DNA of 64,000 bases from Sequoia sempervirens (taxonomy: Eukaryota; Streptophyta; Pinopsida; Cupressales; Cupressaceae): contig VDFB02358134.1 in NCBI GenBank assembly GCA_007258455.2, forward strand, positions 207,994,407 through 208,058,406, read 5' to 3'. The notes under the pieces are model-generated. The model saw only the letters and a list, made by a program, of their open reading frames with translations, was not told the origin of the DNA and did not search any database. Shown here one piece after another: positions 35,801 to 47,800 of the stretch (position 1 is the stretch's first letter; every line of letters begins with the position of its first letter). The translations under genes were made by a program, and so were the position numbers.

Positions 35801-38800
35801 ATCCCAATGAATCCTATCCTTGAAAGCATATTTGAACTAGCACTCTTTTGGGCTATCTTCCTTTTGATTGTTGGTCATACACAGCTCTATGAGGTCTGAC
35901 CGTTTTCTTGCAAGACAAAAAAATCTTCATAGCTTGCATCATATGCACAATTTTAGGGACATTATTATCTCCTTCTAGCATTGGTATATCCATGAACTCT
36001 CTATTCCCTCTATCTGCATAAGCATGATAAGTAGATGGCTGCCTACAAAAATTAAAAATGCTGCTGATTGTATTCTCTTCAATAGATTTAAGCCTTAAAA
36101 AAGAACAAGAAAGATTGCCTTGATCAAATTGAATGCTGTCATACATTGTCATGATTTTCTTCACTCATTGCATCGTCTAGCATGATGAATTATGGGAGTG
36201 CCTTGAATACCAAGATCCCACTCCTTTGGTCTACCATGATGAATTATGGGAGTGCCTTGAATACCAAGATCCCACTCCTTTGTGCAAAGCCAATTTTGTA
36301 TTTGAATAAAAGGATCGAAATGTCCTTTACTGCAGGTTGTATTATTCACTTTTTTCCCATGCTTAGACTACTTTCCATGATGAAAAAAATATTGAAGGAA
36401 CATAGTGTAAAGTAAATTAATGCTATTATCATTTCTTTCATATTTTCAATTGTACTCATAGGAATGATTGGAATGCTTGCCTTTTCCTTCCTTGATGATG
36501 TTAAGTAGACTAATCTTTTGTGGTCTTTGGTGGATAAAAGGATTGATCACTCGAACTTGCAACCTAAAATTTATTCCTTTGTCATCGCTTTCTGGAGTTC
36601 TCATGTAGGATGTAGGAGTGCACCTAGTTGTTACCTAAACTCTTGCTTTTCGTTATCCATGTGGGAAAACTTTTCCTTAAATTCTTAATGATGTTGTTTT
36701 GCTTGAGTAGTTGTCAACTCAGCTTCTTTTGCCCTTCTTTGCCATTCCTCACATAATTTCGAGTTCCATGTTACAACTTTTGCGCTTGCCTAAAATGAGT
36801 TAAGCTTCCATCCTTTTTTGATTCAGAAGGATTTGAAGTGATACGACAATCCTTGAGACTTGAATTTGTAACATGAAGATTAGTGGAGCCAAATTCCACA
36901 TCTTCCACCATTTTATGCTTCTCCATACTGCTAACATGTAAATTAATTTCATCTCTAATTTGTATGGTGGATTCCTTCTATTCTTGGTCATCGATTTGTT
37001 CCTTCTTAATTTTTGGTAGTGTAGTTAAGGGGGATTTGCTGCTCATGAGTCTCTTTGTTCTCAAGGGAGTCCCAGGGAACAAACTGCCCTAAACTACCTC
37101 AGATTATCTCATAAGGAATAGCGCTCAAGTGACGGGAGTTCCATAATCTGAATGAGTAGGTCACAGAGGTTTTTAGGATAGGTTGACGAGTTTTCAGCCA
37201 AAGGACTGTAGCACAACACACTGGCGTCCCAGAGGTGCACTGCTGTCTCGTATAGACTGGAAATTGAGAATGTCACAGAAAACAACAAAGTGACTACTAA
37301 CAATTTGATTACTAAGAACTTCTAGAATGCAAGAAAATAACAGAATATAACAGAATTGAAACTAAGTAAAGTAACTAAGTAAAATTTAGCTTAAATAAAA
37401 TGTAGATGATAAGACTAAGGAGGAGAAAGAAAATGCTCACAACAAGCTAAGCAATGAAGCCTCCAACAAATGAATATCTTTAATACCTGCACACATAAGA
37501 CCGAGGAAAAATGTTGGGGCTGTTTGGAGATTTGCCTCAGTCAAGTCCTTGTTTTGGCATTTCCACTTTCACAACAACCAGATAGATAGAGAATATAAAG
37601 ACACAGTGTACGCAATGAGTGATAAAAGCAAACCCCACTCAAGGAGGAGAACTCGTATCATGAGATAGATACATAGAAAGGGGATGTGAGAAGTCCCAAG
37701 ATGCTAAAAGAACAAGACGAGAGATATCACTTGCAAGGCTTGAGGAAGCCAAGGAGAGAGATAAAGAAGGGTTGTGAGAGCTAAGAGACTTGCAAAGAGT
37801 GTAAGAAGGTGAGAGTGTCGTTGTAACAAGCTGCAGAGAGTTGTGCAAGCAAGAGAGCAAGAGAAAGAAAAGAGAGAAGTTAGAGAGGCAAAGAGACTAG
37901 ACCTTGAGGAGAGCCCAATTGAAGTGAAGGAATAGATTTAAAAGAGAGTAGAGAGAAAAGAAGGTTCTCGAGCCATTACAAGGCGTCCTAGGTCGTTACC
38001 ACCGACAAAAGTAGCTGACAAGTGGTAGGGCACTCGGAAATGGTCATTTGAAAGTCAAAATGTCATAGGACACAAGTGTGGCATGTAGATGTCCGCACGA
38101 CACGCTAGCGTCTAGACAAATCATGCTACAAAACAATAGGAATGAGAAAAGCACAAGGTTTAATGCAAAGCTAATTGTAATATAGGGGGATTCGCTACTC
38201 ACGAGTTCTCTTCGTTCAGAGAGCCTCACGAGGTGAACTGCCCTAAACTACCTCAAGGAACAACAGCGAAAGTTCTAGAATCCGAAACAGTAGGTCACAG
38301 AGATTCTCTGGACAAACTGACAAGCTCTTGGCCAAAGGACGTTAGCACAGAATACGGACAACAACACGATGTGTTGGTGTCTCGTACGAACCAGAAAGCG
38401 AGTTTATCTCAGAAAGTGCCTCAATGATCACTTCTACTCTGATTGCTAAAAACCATAGAATACAGGAATAACAAAAAGTGATAGAACTGAGATAAAGTAA
38501 AGAGTAAATAATAAAGATAAGGAGAAGAAAGGAAAGAAATACTTACAACCATGCGAATGATGAATCCTCTAACAAGTGAATGTCTTCAAAACTTGCAAGC
38601 GTGATATCTAGAGAAAATGTTGGGGCTGTATAGGGATCTGCCTCAGTCAAACCCTCGTTTTGGTGTTCCCACCTCCATGGACAGCCAAAAAGATAGAGAG
38701 AAAGAGTGTGATGAACAAAGCGTGTGGTGAAAGCAAAACCCGCTCAAGAGTAGAACCCGCACCACCAAATAAGCGTGTGATAAAAGCAAACCCCGCTCAA

Positions 38801-41800
38801 GGAGGAGAACCCGTATTACAAAAGAGGTGATAAAAGCAAACCCCGCTCAAGGAGGAGAACCCATATCACAAAAGTAAATGTGCAAATAGTAAGGGATATG
38901 GAATCCCAAGATGCTCACAAGCATGAAGCAAGGGAAATAGGGTTGCAAAGAGTGTTGTACAGGGAGCTTGAGAGAGCTTGAAGTTGCTACAACAAGCTGT
39001 ATGAAGCTATACAAAATGCTACAGATTGGAATGAAGCTAGAGTGAAGCTAGAAATGGAGAAAGAGTTGCAAATAAAGTGAAAGGACATCTTTTAAAGAGA
39101 GAGGAGAAGCAAAAAGAAGCTTCCCGAGCGGTTACAGGGAATCTTGAGCTGTTTCCACTGACCAAAGGAGGTGACAAGTGGAAAGCATGCTCGAAAATGG
39201 TCATTTGAGCGTTAACACGTTGCAGGACACTAGTGCGGCGCGCGAATGTTTGCACGACGCGCTAGTGTCTGGACCCGTCACGCTACAAAACAAAGCGAAT
39301 GGGAAAAGTGCAAAGTTCAACGAAGAGCTAACACGTGAGGGAGGCTGCTGAAAAGGGTTGTTGGAGCATCTTGAGAGGGAAATGGCTAGTGTAAGGGCTA
39401 AAATGAGCCTACTCAAGATGCTAATGGAATGAACACTAAAGTGGATGCAAGAAAATACGCGAAATTGCGAGGGGTGCAATTTTATGCTTATACACTAATG
39501 TGCAAAGGCAATTGCTAAAAAGGTGTCCTGAGCATCCTGAGAGGGGAAAAGGTTGATGTAGGGGCTAAAATGAGCCTACACAAATACTAGGGGAGTGGAC
39601 ACTAAAGTGGATACAAAAATGTATGTGAAATTGCAAGGGGTGCAATTTTACAACATTACAGGTAGCTCTAGTGTTAACCCTTCTACTTTTGGTTTATGCT
39701 TTACAAATTCTTTCTTGACCTCTTCCTCTTGTAATTTTGTCTCTAGTGTATTTGTCATTAGTTCCAAGGTTTGGTTGGTCTCTTCATTTGATGAATCATG
39801 TTCAGGATGGATTTTACTCTATGATCTCAAAAAATCTAGAAATATTCTTCTTGATAACCCTTGGCTTGGATTTTTCTTCTTCTCTACAAATGAAAGTGGG
39901 TCATAAAGGTCTATCAACAAAACCATGTGTGATTTTATTGATTTTTGTTGGTTCCTAAAATGCTTGCCCCACTATTGTGATTTCTAGAAGCATTTGTATT
40001 ATTTTGTATTATGTGGAGCATTGAACCCAACATGTCTATCATTGTATCGATATTTTTTCTTCAACAACATCCATCTCCTATTATTAATAGTTCTTAATGA
40101 AAACACTCCTTTGTTTTTTTACATCATCACAAAGGGTCAAACAAAATACTTTTGTAATTATCAATAGTTAAATTCATGGACATATGTTCTTTTAAGAAGT
40201 TATTCGTTTTCTAAAGGACATTCTTAGGTTTTGTTATTTGATTGCGTAAGGAGAAATTATCTTTGGTTGGCAAGATCCAACTTTGATACCATTGTAATAT
40301 CATGTTTAATAATTTTAATATTCCCGAGGGAATGTTTCATAATATCTAATCAAGCTCAATTTTTTATTTCTATAGAATGATATATTTGTAGGAAACTATA
40401 CTTATTCCAAATGATATTTTTGATAATTAATCAAATTTGCACAAAGGTGATCTTCGTGGGAAATTGCTCTATGTTTGGAATTGGAGGATGAAAACCCACA
40501 ATCCCATAGAGCGATTTCACACGGAGATCAGCTTTGTGCAAATTTGATGAATTATCAAAAATATCAATTGGAATAAGTATAGTTTCCTGCAAATATATTA
40601 TTATGTAGAAATAAAAAATTAAACTTGATTAGATATTACAAAATATTCCCTTTGGGTTATTAAAATTATTAAACTATTCAATATTTTATTGATCGATATC
40701 TTCATTGCATTGGCCATGACCCTTGAATGTGACAATGCTTTTAAAACCTATCTTAAAGTGGTGCCTTACATAAACTTTTTCAATCTTAGAGGATAGCTTG
40801 TGATTCTCTTCTAACTCTAGATAAGTTTCAACAAGCCGTATACACGATGGATGGTGATAACCATCCTAGTTTAGATGGCTTTGTTAATGTTTACATGCAG
40901 CGTTGTAGCAACTTCCAGCGATATCTTTCCTTGAAGAAATTAGATTATAGCTAAAAGCTATCTAATTTATAAAGATCTCAAAAGGCACGAAGTCATTTCG
41001 ATTTTCTAATGAAGTCAAACATTAAATAATGTTCATTATTTATTTATCAAATATCATTTATTATTCAAGAGGTGCGATTTATTTAAATCAGACGACTTCT
41101 CTTATTGGCGCGATTTTTTAAGAGGAGACGACTTTGCATGAGGCCGACATTGTATATTGAAAGGTCACATCCTTTGGATTGATTCTATTGACATCTATAT
41201 AAGGAGATCTAAATTATTCATATCACATCGATTATCAAGCAAGTTCGCATTATTCCTTCATTGAAGTGCGAATTCTTTCAAGAGCAGATTGTGAATTTCT
41301 CTAAGTGCAGATTCAGTTTACAAGGAAGGGCAGTGTATCTTCTGTTATTGCATCTAGAGTTGATGCTGGATATTGGCCTTGTATTGGCCTCATTGTAAAA
41401 AGAATTATTGCCATTATTTATATACAAAAGAGAGATCTTTGTTGCTGGGTTTTTCTCCCTCAAGAGGAGGGTTTTCCCAGGGTATATGCTGTGTTTCTGT
41501 ATCTGATTTTTTTGAGTTAAATTTTCTGTGCACTGATCTGATCACTAATTTAACATGGTATCAGAGCGGGTGTGAAGAAAGATCATGATTAGATTTGTGC
41601 TTTCACAGCTTTATTATATTCCTTGTTGAAAGTTTTTTTTCACAACATTCAAAATGGTGAACGGATTGAAGATCGAGGATAGACTCGATGGAGCTTCAAA
41701 CTACACCTCATGGAGATTCCGAATCATGCTTACATTGGAGGAGAATGATTTGGTTGAATTTGCGGAGACTAAGGTTCCTGAACCTGAAGAGGAACAAGAA

Positions 41801-44800
41801 AAGCTGCAATGGAGGAAGAAAGATATCAAAGCAAAGAAGTTATTAGTTGACTCCGTTAAAGACCACATTGTCCCTATCATCTCTAAGATGAAGACTGCAA
41901 GGGAGATGTTCAAGTCTTTGGAAGAAATGTATGAAATTAACAACACCAGCCGGGCTCTCGCGCTGAAGCAACAACTCCATCATGTGAAGATGTCAAAAGG
42001 AGAGACCGTGATCGCCTACTTCATGAGGATTGCAGATTTGAGAGATCAGCTCTCCACTATTGGTCATATGGTTGAAGATAAAGATTTGACAATGCTTGCA
42101 CTCAACGGTTTGCCATTATCTTGGGAGTCCTATATTCAAGGAATTAGTGCAAGGTCTAAACTTCCGAAGTTTGATCGTTTGAGGGCCGACTGCATCCAAG
42201 AGGAATCAAGGTTGATGGCTAGAGGTGTTGGCCCAAGTTCTTCTAATCAAGAAATCCATGTTCTTGCAGCCCAAGCTTCGAAGAAGAAAGGAAAAGGTGG
42301 AAAGAAGGGACACTTCAAGAGGAATCGTGATAAAGGAAATGATAATGCTTCCCCTTCCAAGAAGAAGCGAGATTTGTCTAAAATTCAATGCTTTAGGTGT
42401 GACAAGTTTGGTCACTTTGCCAAACATTGCCCTGACAGACCTAAGCATCAAGCCTCCGTTGCAGATGTAGAGAATGTTTCTCCTCAGAAGGATGAATATT
42501 TGTTTTGTTCAGCCTTGTCAAGCAATGTTGCCACCGATACCAACACATGGTTGATTGACAGTGGGGCTTCTCGTCACATCACCGGATTCAAGGAGCACTT
42601 ATCAAATTTGGTGAAGAAAGACTCTTTGGAACAAGTTATCATTGGAGATGATGCTAGCTTCACCGTGAAAGGGATTGGGACCTCTACTCTCCATTTGGAT
42701 TCAGGTATTACACTTCAGTTGAGCAATGTTCTTTATGTTTCGGGGATCAAGCGCAACCTCATCTCTATTTCAGCCCTAGAAGATAAAGGATATCAAATTG
42801 CCTTCTCAAAAGGAAAAGTTCTTGTATGGATGGAGAACTCTAGTTTCAAAGATGCTCAAGTCATTGGAGTGAGACATGAAAGTCTCTACAGGGTTTGCAC
42901 TCGTCCTCTACAAGCCTTGGTTCATGATACTTCTTCTATATGTGATCTTTGGCATCGAAGATTGGCGCATCTACACTTTCGTGCCTTGCCTATTATGGAG
43001 AAGATGGTGACAGGTCTACCTAAGTTCGACAAGGAGCATGAAGGAACTTGCAAGGGTTGCGCTCTAGGTAAGAATGTAAAAGCCACTTTTCATAGTAGTG
43101 AAAGTAGATCTAAGAGTATTTTAGATCTCATTCATTCAGATTTATGTGGTCCTATGTCTGTTCCATCTTCAAGTGGATTTTTGTATTATGTACTGTTTAT
43201 TGATGATCACTCTAGGAAAACTTGGATTTATTTCTTGAGGACTAAAGAGTCTGAGGAAGTATTAGCTAGATTTAAGGAGTTTAAAGCCTTAGTAGAAAAC
43301 CTTTCTGGTAAAAGAATTAAGGTCCTTAGATCTGACAATGGTGGTGAATACACCTCTGGTAGTTTTCTAGCCTTTTGTACGGATGCAGGGATTAAGAGGG
43401 AGTTCTGTGTTCCCTATAATCCTCAGCAGAATGGTGTTGCAGAAAGAAAGAACAGGACAATCATGGAAGCAGCAAAGGCCATGATTCATGATCAAGATTT
43501 GCAGACTTTCTTATGGGCAGAAGCCTCCAGGACAGCTGTATATGTGCAGAACAGAAGTCCTCACAAGGTCTTGGAGAATATAACTCCAGAAGAGGCCTTC
43601 ACAGGGAAGAAGCCTGAAGTTAGTCACTTAAGAATCTTTGGATGTCCTGTCTATATCCATGTTCCGAAGGAGAAGAGAACTAAGTTGGAGCCCTCTGGCA
43701 AGAAGGGCATCTTTGTGGGCTACAGCGAGACATCTAAAGCCTACAGAATCTACATTCCAGGACAAAAGTTGATTGAGATCAGTAGGGATGTTACTTTTGA
43801 GGAAGACATTGCATTTAGGAGATCCAAGGGCACTCACATGGAGATCAGTAACGAAGAGTCTCCTCAGGATATGGAAGTTGACCATGCTCCTGAGTTTCAG
43901 AGGGAGACTGTTGAACCAAAAGAAGATGCTGATCCTGTTGAACCCTTGGAGCCTACTAATGGGCCTACTGACATTGTCATTGGAAGAAAGAGACCTCTAT
44001 GGGCTAGGCGTACTATGCAAGAGGCAGAAAGTTTTGCAGCCCCTAGAGGCACATTTAGAGAAAGTAAAAGGCCTCATAAGTTCTTCAATTATGTTGCCTT
44101 AATGAGTCAGATTATTGATTCAGAACCTTCATGTGTTGAAGAAGCATTCAGTCATCAGGTTTGGAGAGATGCAATGGCAGAGGAGTATCAATCAATTCTG
44201 AAGAATGATGTTTGGGATATTGTTCCTAGACCTAAGAGCAAATCAGTGGTATCTTCGAAATGGCTCTTCAAAATCAAGCATGCTGCAGATGGGAGCATTG
44301 AGAAGTACAAGGCAAGATTTGTAGCTCGAGGGTTTTCTCAGAAAGAGGGAGTTGATTACGAAGAAACATTTGCTCCTGTTGCCCGTTACACTTCTGTCAG
44401 AACCATCATTGCCATTGCTGCATCGAAAGGATGGAAGATTCATCAGATGGATGTGAAGACAACATTTCTCAATGGCGTAATTGAGGAAGAAGTTTACATT
44501 GAGCAACCTGATGGTTTTGAAGTTCATGAGAAGGAGTCACATGTGTGTAAGCTGAAGAAGGCCTTGTATGGTCTTAAGCAGGCTCCTCGTGCTTGGTACG
44601 AAAGGATTGATCGGTACCTATCTAGTTTGGGCTTCCTGAAGAATGATGCTGATTCGAATCTCTATTTCAAGGTAATCAATGGTGATGCACTAATATTGGT
44701 TTTATATGTTGATGATTTGATCCTTACTGGAGAAGATCACCTGATTCTCGAATGCAAGAAGGAGTTGACTTCAGAATTTGAGATGAAGGACCTTGGGCTC

Positions 44801-47800
44801 ATGCATTACTTCCTTGGTCTAGAAGTCTGGCAGAAACCAGATGAGATGATTCTAAGTCAAGGAAAGTACACCATTGATATACTTAAGAGATTTGGCATGA
44901 TGGATTGCAAATCCATGTCTACACCAATGGAGACCAACCTTCATAAGTTGAAGGAGGCTGCAGCTAATTCAGACTTGGTGGATCCTACATTGTATAGACA
45001 GTTGATTGGGTCTTTGATGTATCTGGTTAACACTAGACCTGATATTTGCTATGCAGTTAGTGCACTTAGCCAGTTTATGTGTGATCCGAGACAGATACAT
45101 CTTGTTGCAGCTAAACATATCCTGAGATACTTGCGTGGCACAGTTGGATATGGGTTGAGGTATACTTCAAATGCAGACTTGGAGTTACATGGTTTTACAG
45201 ATTCGATTGAGGGTGTGTCCAGGTCGGAAGAGTACCTCATTTGTTGGGTGCTATGATTTCTGGTGCAGCAGGAAGCAGTCATCTGTAGCATTGAGTATCG
45301 AGGCCGATACATTGCGGCATGGCAACTTGAGAAGCAGTGTGGCTTGGTAAGCTCCTTTCAGGTTGTTTGGACAATCAATGGAGCCTACCATCATCCATTG
45401 TGATAATTAGAGTTGCGTGAAGCTTTCTGTCAATCCTGTGTTTCATGACAGAACGAAGCATGTTGAGATCAAGTACCACTACATCAGAGATATGGTACTA
45501 CGAAAGGCTGTTCAGTTAAAGTACATCAGCACTGATGAGCAGACGGCGGATATTCTCACCAAGCCTCTCTCCAGGATAAAGTTTGTATACTTTCGAGATA
45601 AGCTTGGTATGGTGGAGAATCCAGCCTTGACTGAGAAAGAGTCTCAGTATCAGTGAGCTTTTCTATCTTTTACCATAGTATGGTTGTAGCCATTATGGTA
45701 GATATTGTGTTGAGGCGATATCCAATATCACATTGAGGTGATATCTATCTTTTACCATAGTATGGTTGTAGCCATTATGGTAGATATCGTGTTGAGGCGA
45801 TATCCAATATCACGTTGAGGTGATATATATCTTTTACCATAGTATGGTTGTAGCCATTATGGTAGATATCGTGTTGAGGCGATATCCAATATCACGTTGA
45901 GGTGATATTTATCCTTTACCATAGTATGGTTGTAGCCATTATGGTAGATATCGTGTTGAGGCGATATCCAGTATCACGTTGAGGTGATATTCCTTTGTTC
46001 ACCATAGCATGGTTGTAGCCATTATGGTTGATATCGTACTGAGGCGATATCTGACATCACGATGAGGTGACATGTCTTGAGTAGCTGGAAGTATGCTCCT
46101 TAGCTGAGAGGGAGTGTTAATGTTTACATGCAGCGTTGTAGCAACTTCCAGCGATATCTTTCCTTGAAGAAATTAGATTATAGCTAAAAGCTATCTAATT
46201 TATAAAGATCTCAAAAGGCACTAAGTCATTTCGATTTACTAATGAAGTCAAACATTAAATAATGTTCATTATTTATTTATCAAATATCATTTATTATTCA
46301 AGAGGTGCAATTTATTTAAATCAGACGACTTCTCTTATTGGCGCGATTTTTTAAGAGGAGACGACTTTGCATGAGGCCGACATTGTATATTGAAAGGTCA
46401 CATCCTTTGGATTGATTCTATTGACATCTATATAAGGAGATTTAAATTATTCATATCACATCGATTATCAAGCAAGTTCGCATTATTCCTTCATTGAAGT
46501 GCGAATTCTTTCAAGAGCAGATTGTGAATTTCTCTAAGTGCAGATTCAGTTTACAAGGAAGGGCAGTGTATCTTCTGTTATTGCATCTAGAGTTGATGCT
46601 GGATATTGGCCTTGTATTGGCCTCATTGTAAAAAGAATTATTGCCATTATTTATATACAAAAGAGAGATCTTTGTTGCTGGGTTTTTCTCCCTCAAGAGG
46701 AGGGTTTTCCCAGGGTATATGCTGTGTTTCTGTATCTGATTTTTTTGAGTTAAATTTTCTGTGCACTGATCTGATCACTAATTTAACAGGCTTCCCCTAT
46801 GAATTCTATAAGTTTTTCTAGTCTATAGTAACATTAGATTTGCATAAAGTTTATATAGAATCCCTGCATAATAAAACTTTGGGAGGTTTCATCAATAATG
46901 AAAACATCAAACTCATCCACAACGAAGGTATCTTGAGTGTTTTAACAGTTGGAGACCTATTACCTTTCTCAATAGTCCATACAAGAGTATAGCTGAAGTT
47001 CATGATCTCAAAATATGTTTTCTCCCATTAATCATTTAATGAGGTGGATAAATGGATGAAATTAATTGATCAATTATCTTAGATGAGGTGGATTTAGCTA
47101 CAATCTCCCTATCTTTTCCTTAGGTGCATCTTGATCTCTATCTGGAATCTGTTTTTTTCAACATTATGGGTGGGTTTGGATTGAGCCTGAGGTTATGTTT
47201 CAGTTTTTGGATACCCCTTTTCTTTTTGTTAGAACTCCAAATCAAAGTACAATAAACAATAATCATCTAAGCATCATTGAGCGCATTTTTTTTTTATAAA
47301 AAATGCAGTACAACATTTTCCATAATTAAGTAATCATTTACACATTACAGAAGAAAATGAGATCTGATATCATTTCAAATAAGTACAAAGCAAGTACAAG
47401 AGAAAGGTTAAGAAGTCCTCATCTGTTCAGCGTCTTCCAAGACTCGGCTTGCCAACTGAAGGATTGAGGGAAGCATCATCTGAGTGCTTTACCTCCAACC
47501 ACGGACTTATTCAGTCCCCCGCGCACACCTCCCTACTGGAAGGGGGCCCTGCCCTTCTTGCGAAAGGCGATGTTGGACTAACCCTCTAACAGCCATCTGA
47601 GCTCTGGTGGTTAAACCCTATCTAACTGGCACTGCCTGACTACCAAGGATTCCTTCCTACTAAGCCGGCATTTCTGGCTAGCTAGATATCTGAGTTTTAT
47701 GTGAGTGTTAGGGCAGCCAGTGGCTCCTGCCCTACTATGGCCATAGTATTAGCACTTCTGTGCTACTCACCCACCCTACTCGACTTGGAAAGGCTTACTC

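Larger units (their letters stand above)
37020..39660. mobile_element. Solo LTR (2641 bp) with 5-bp target-site duplication GGTAG
   Basis: Begins TGTAGTTAAG and ends AACATTACA, flanked by GGTAG at 37015-37019 and 39661-39665. It contains no ORF of a retroelement, so it is best read as a solo LTR left by LTR-LTR recombination. Its unusual length comes from internal tandem duplications. Orientation is uncertain because both ends are TG...CA. Confidence 0.8.
35200..40292 (-). pseudogene. Degenerate minus-strand retroelement with gag-like coding remains
   Basis: Read on the minus strand, a primer-binding-like TGGTATCAAAG (40281-40291) is followed by a leader. Protein-like Glu/Lys-rich sequence follows at 39960-39661 and, after a solo LTR insertion, at 37014-35200. 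Deleting the insertion and one GGTAG copy makes the frame run straight across the site, which supports real former coding sequence. Several stops and frameshifts remain. No RT or integrase motif is visible. A 48-bp duplication lies near 36183-36280. Its 5' LTR would begin at 40293 (TGTAATATCATG) and extend upward, but no second LTR was found. Confidence 0.5.
40882..46788 (+). mobile_element. Full-length Ty1/Copia LTR retrotransposon
   Basis: 5907 bp flanked by GGCTT (40877-40881, 46789-46793). Two 674-bp LTRs begin TGTTAATG and end TTTAACA, followed by a PBS at 41556 and preceded by a PPT at 46106. The LTRs differ at about four positions, so insertion was recent. Domain order GAG-PR-INT-RT-RH is Copia. 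It has the same orientation as the TNL gene. Confidence 0.95.

Noticed and set aside
41305..41588. Short ORFs in the Copia LTR and leader (repeated at 46538-46821)
   Set aside because: LTR sequence, identical in both LTRs; no evidence of coding.
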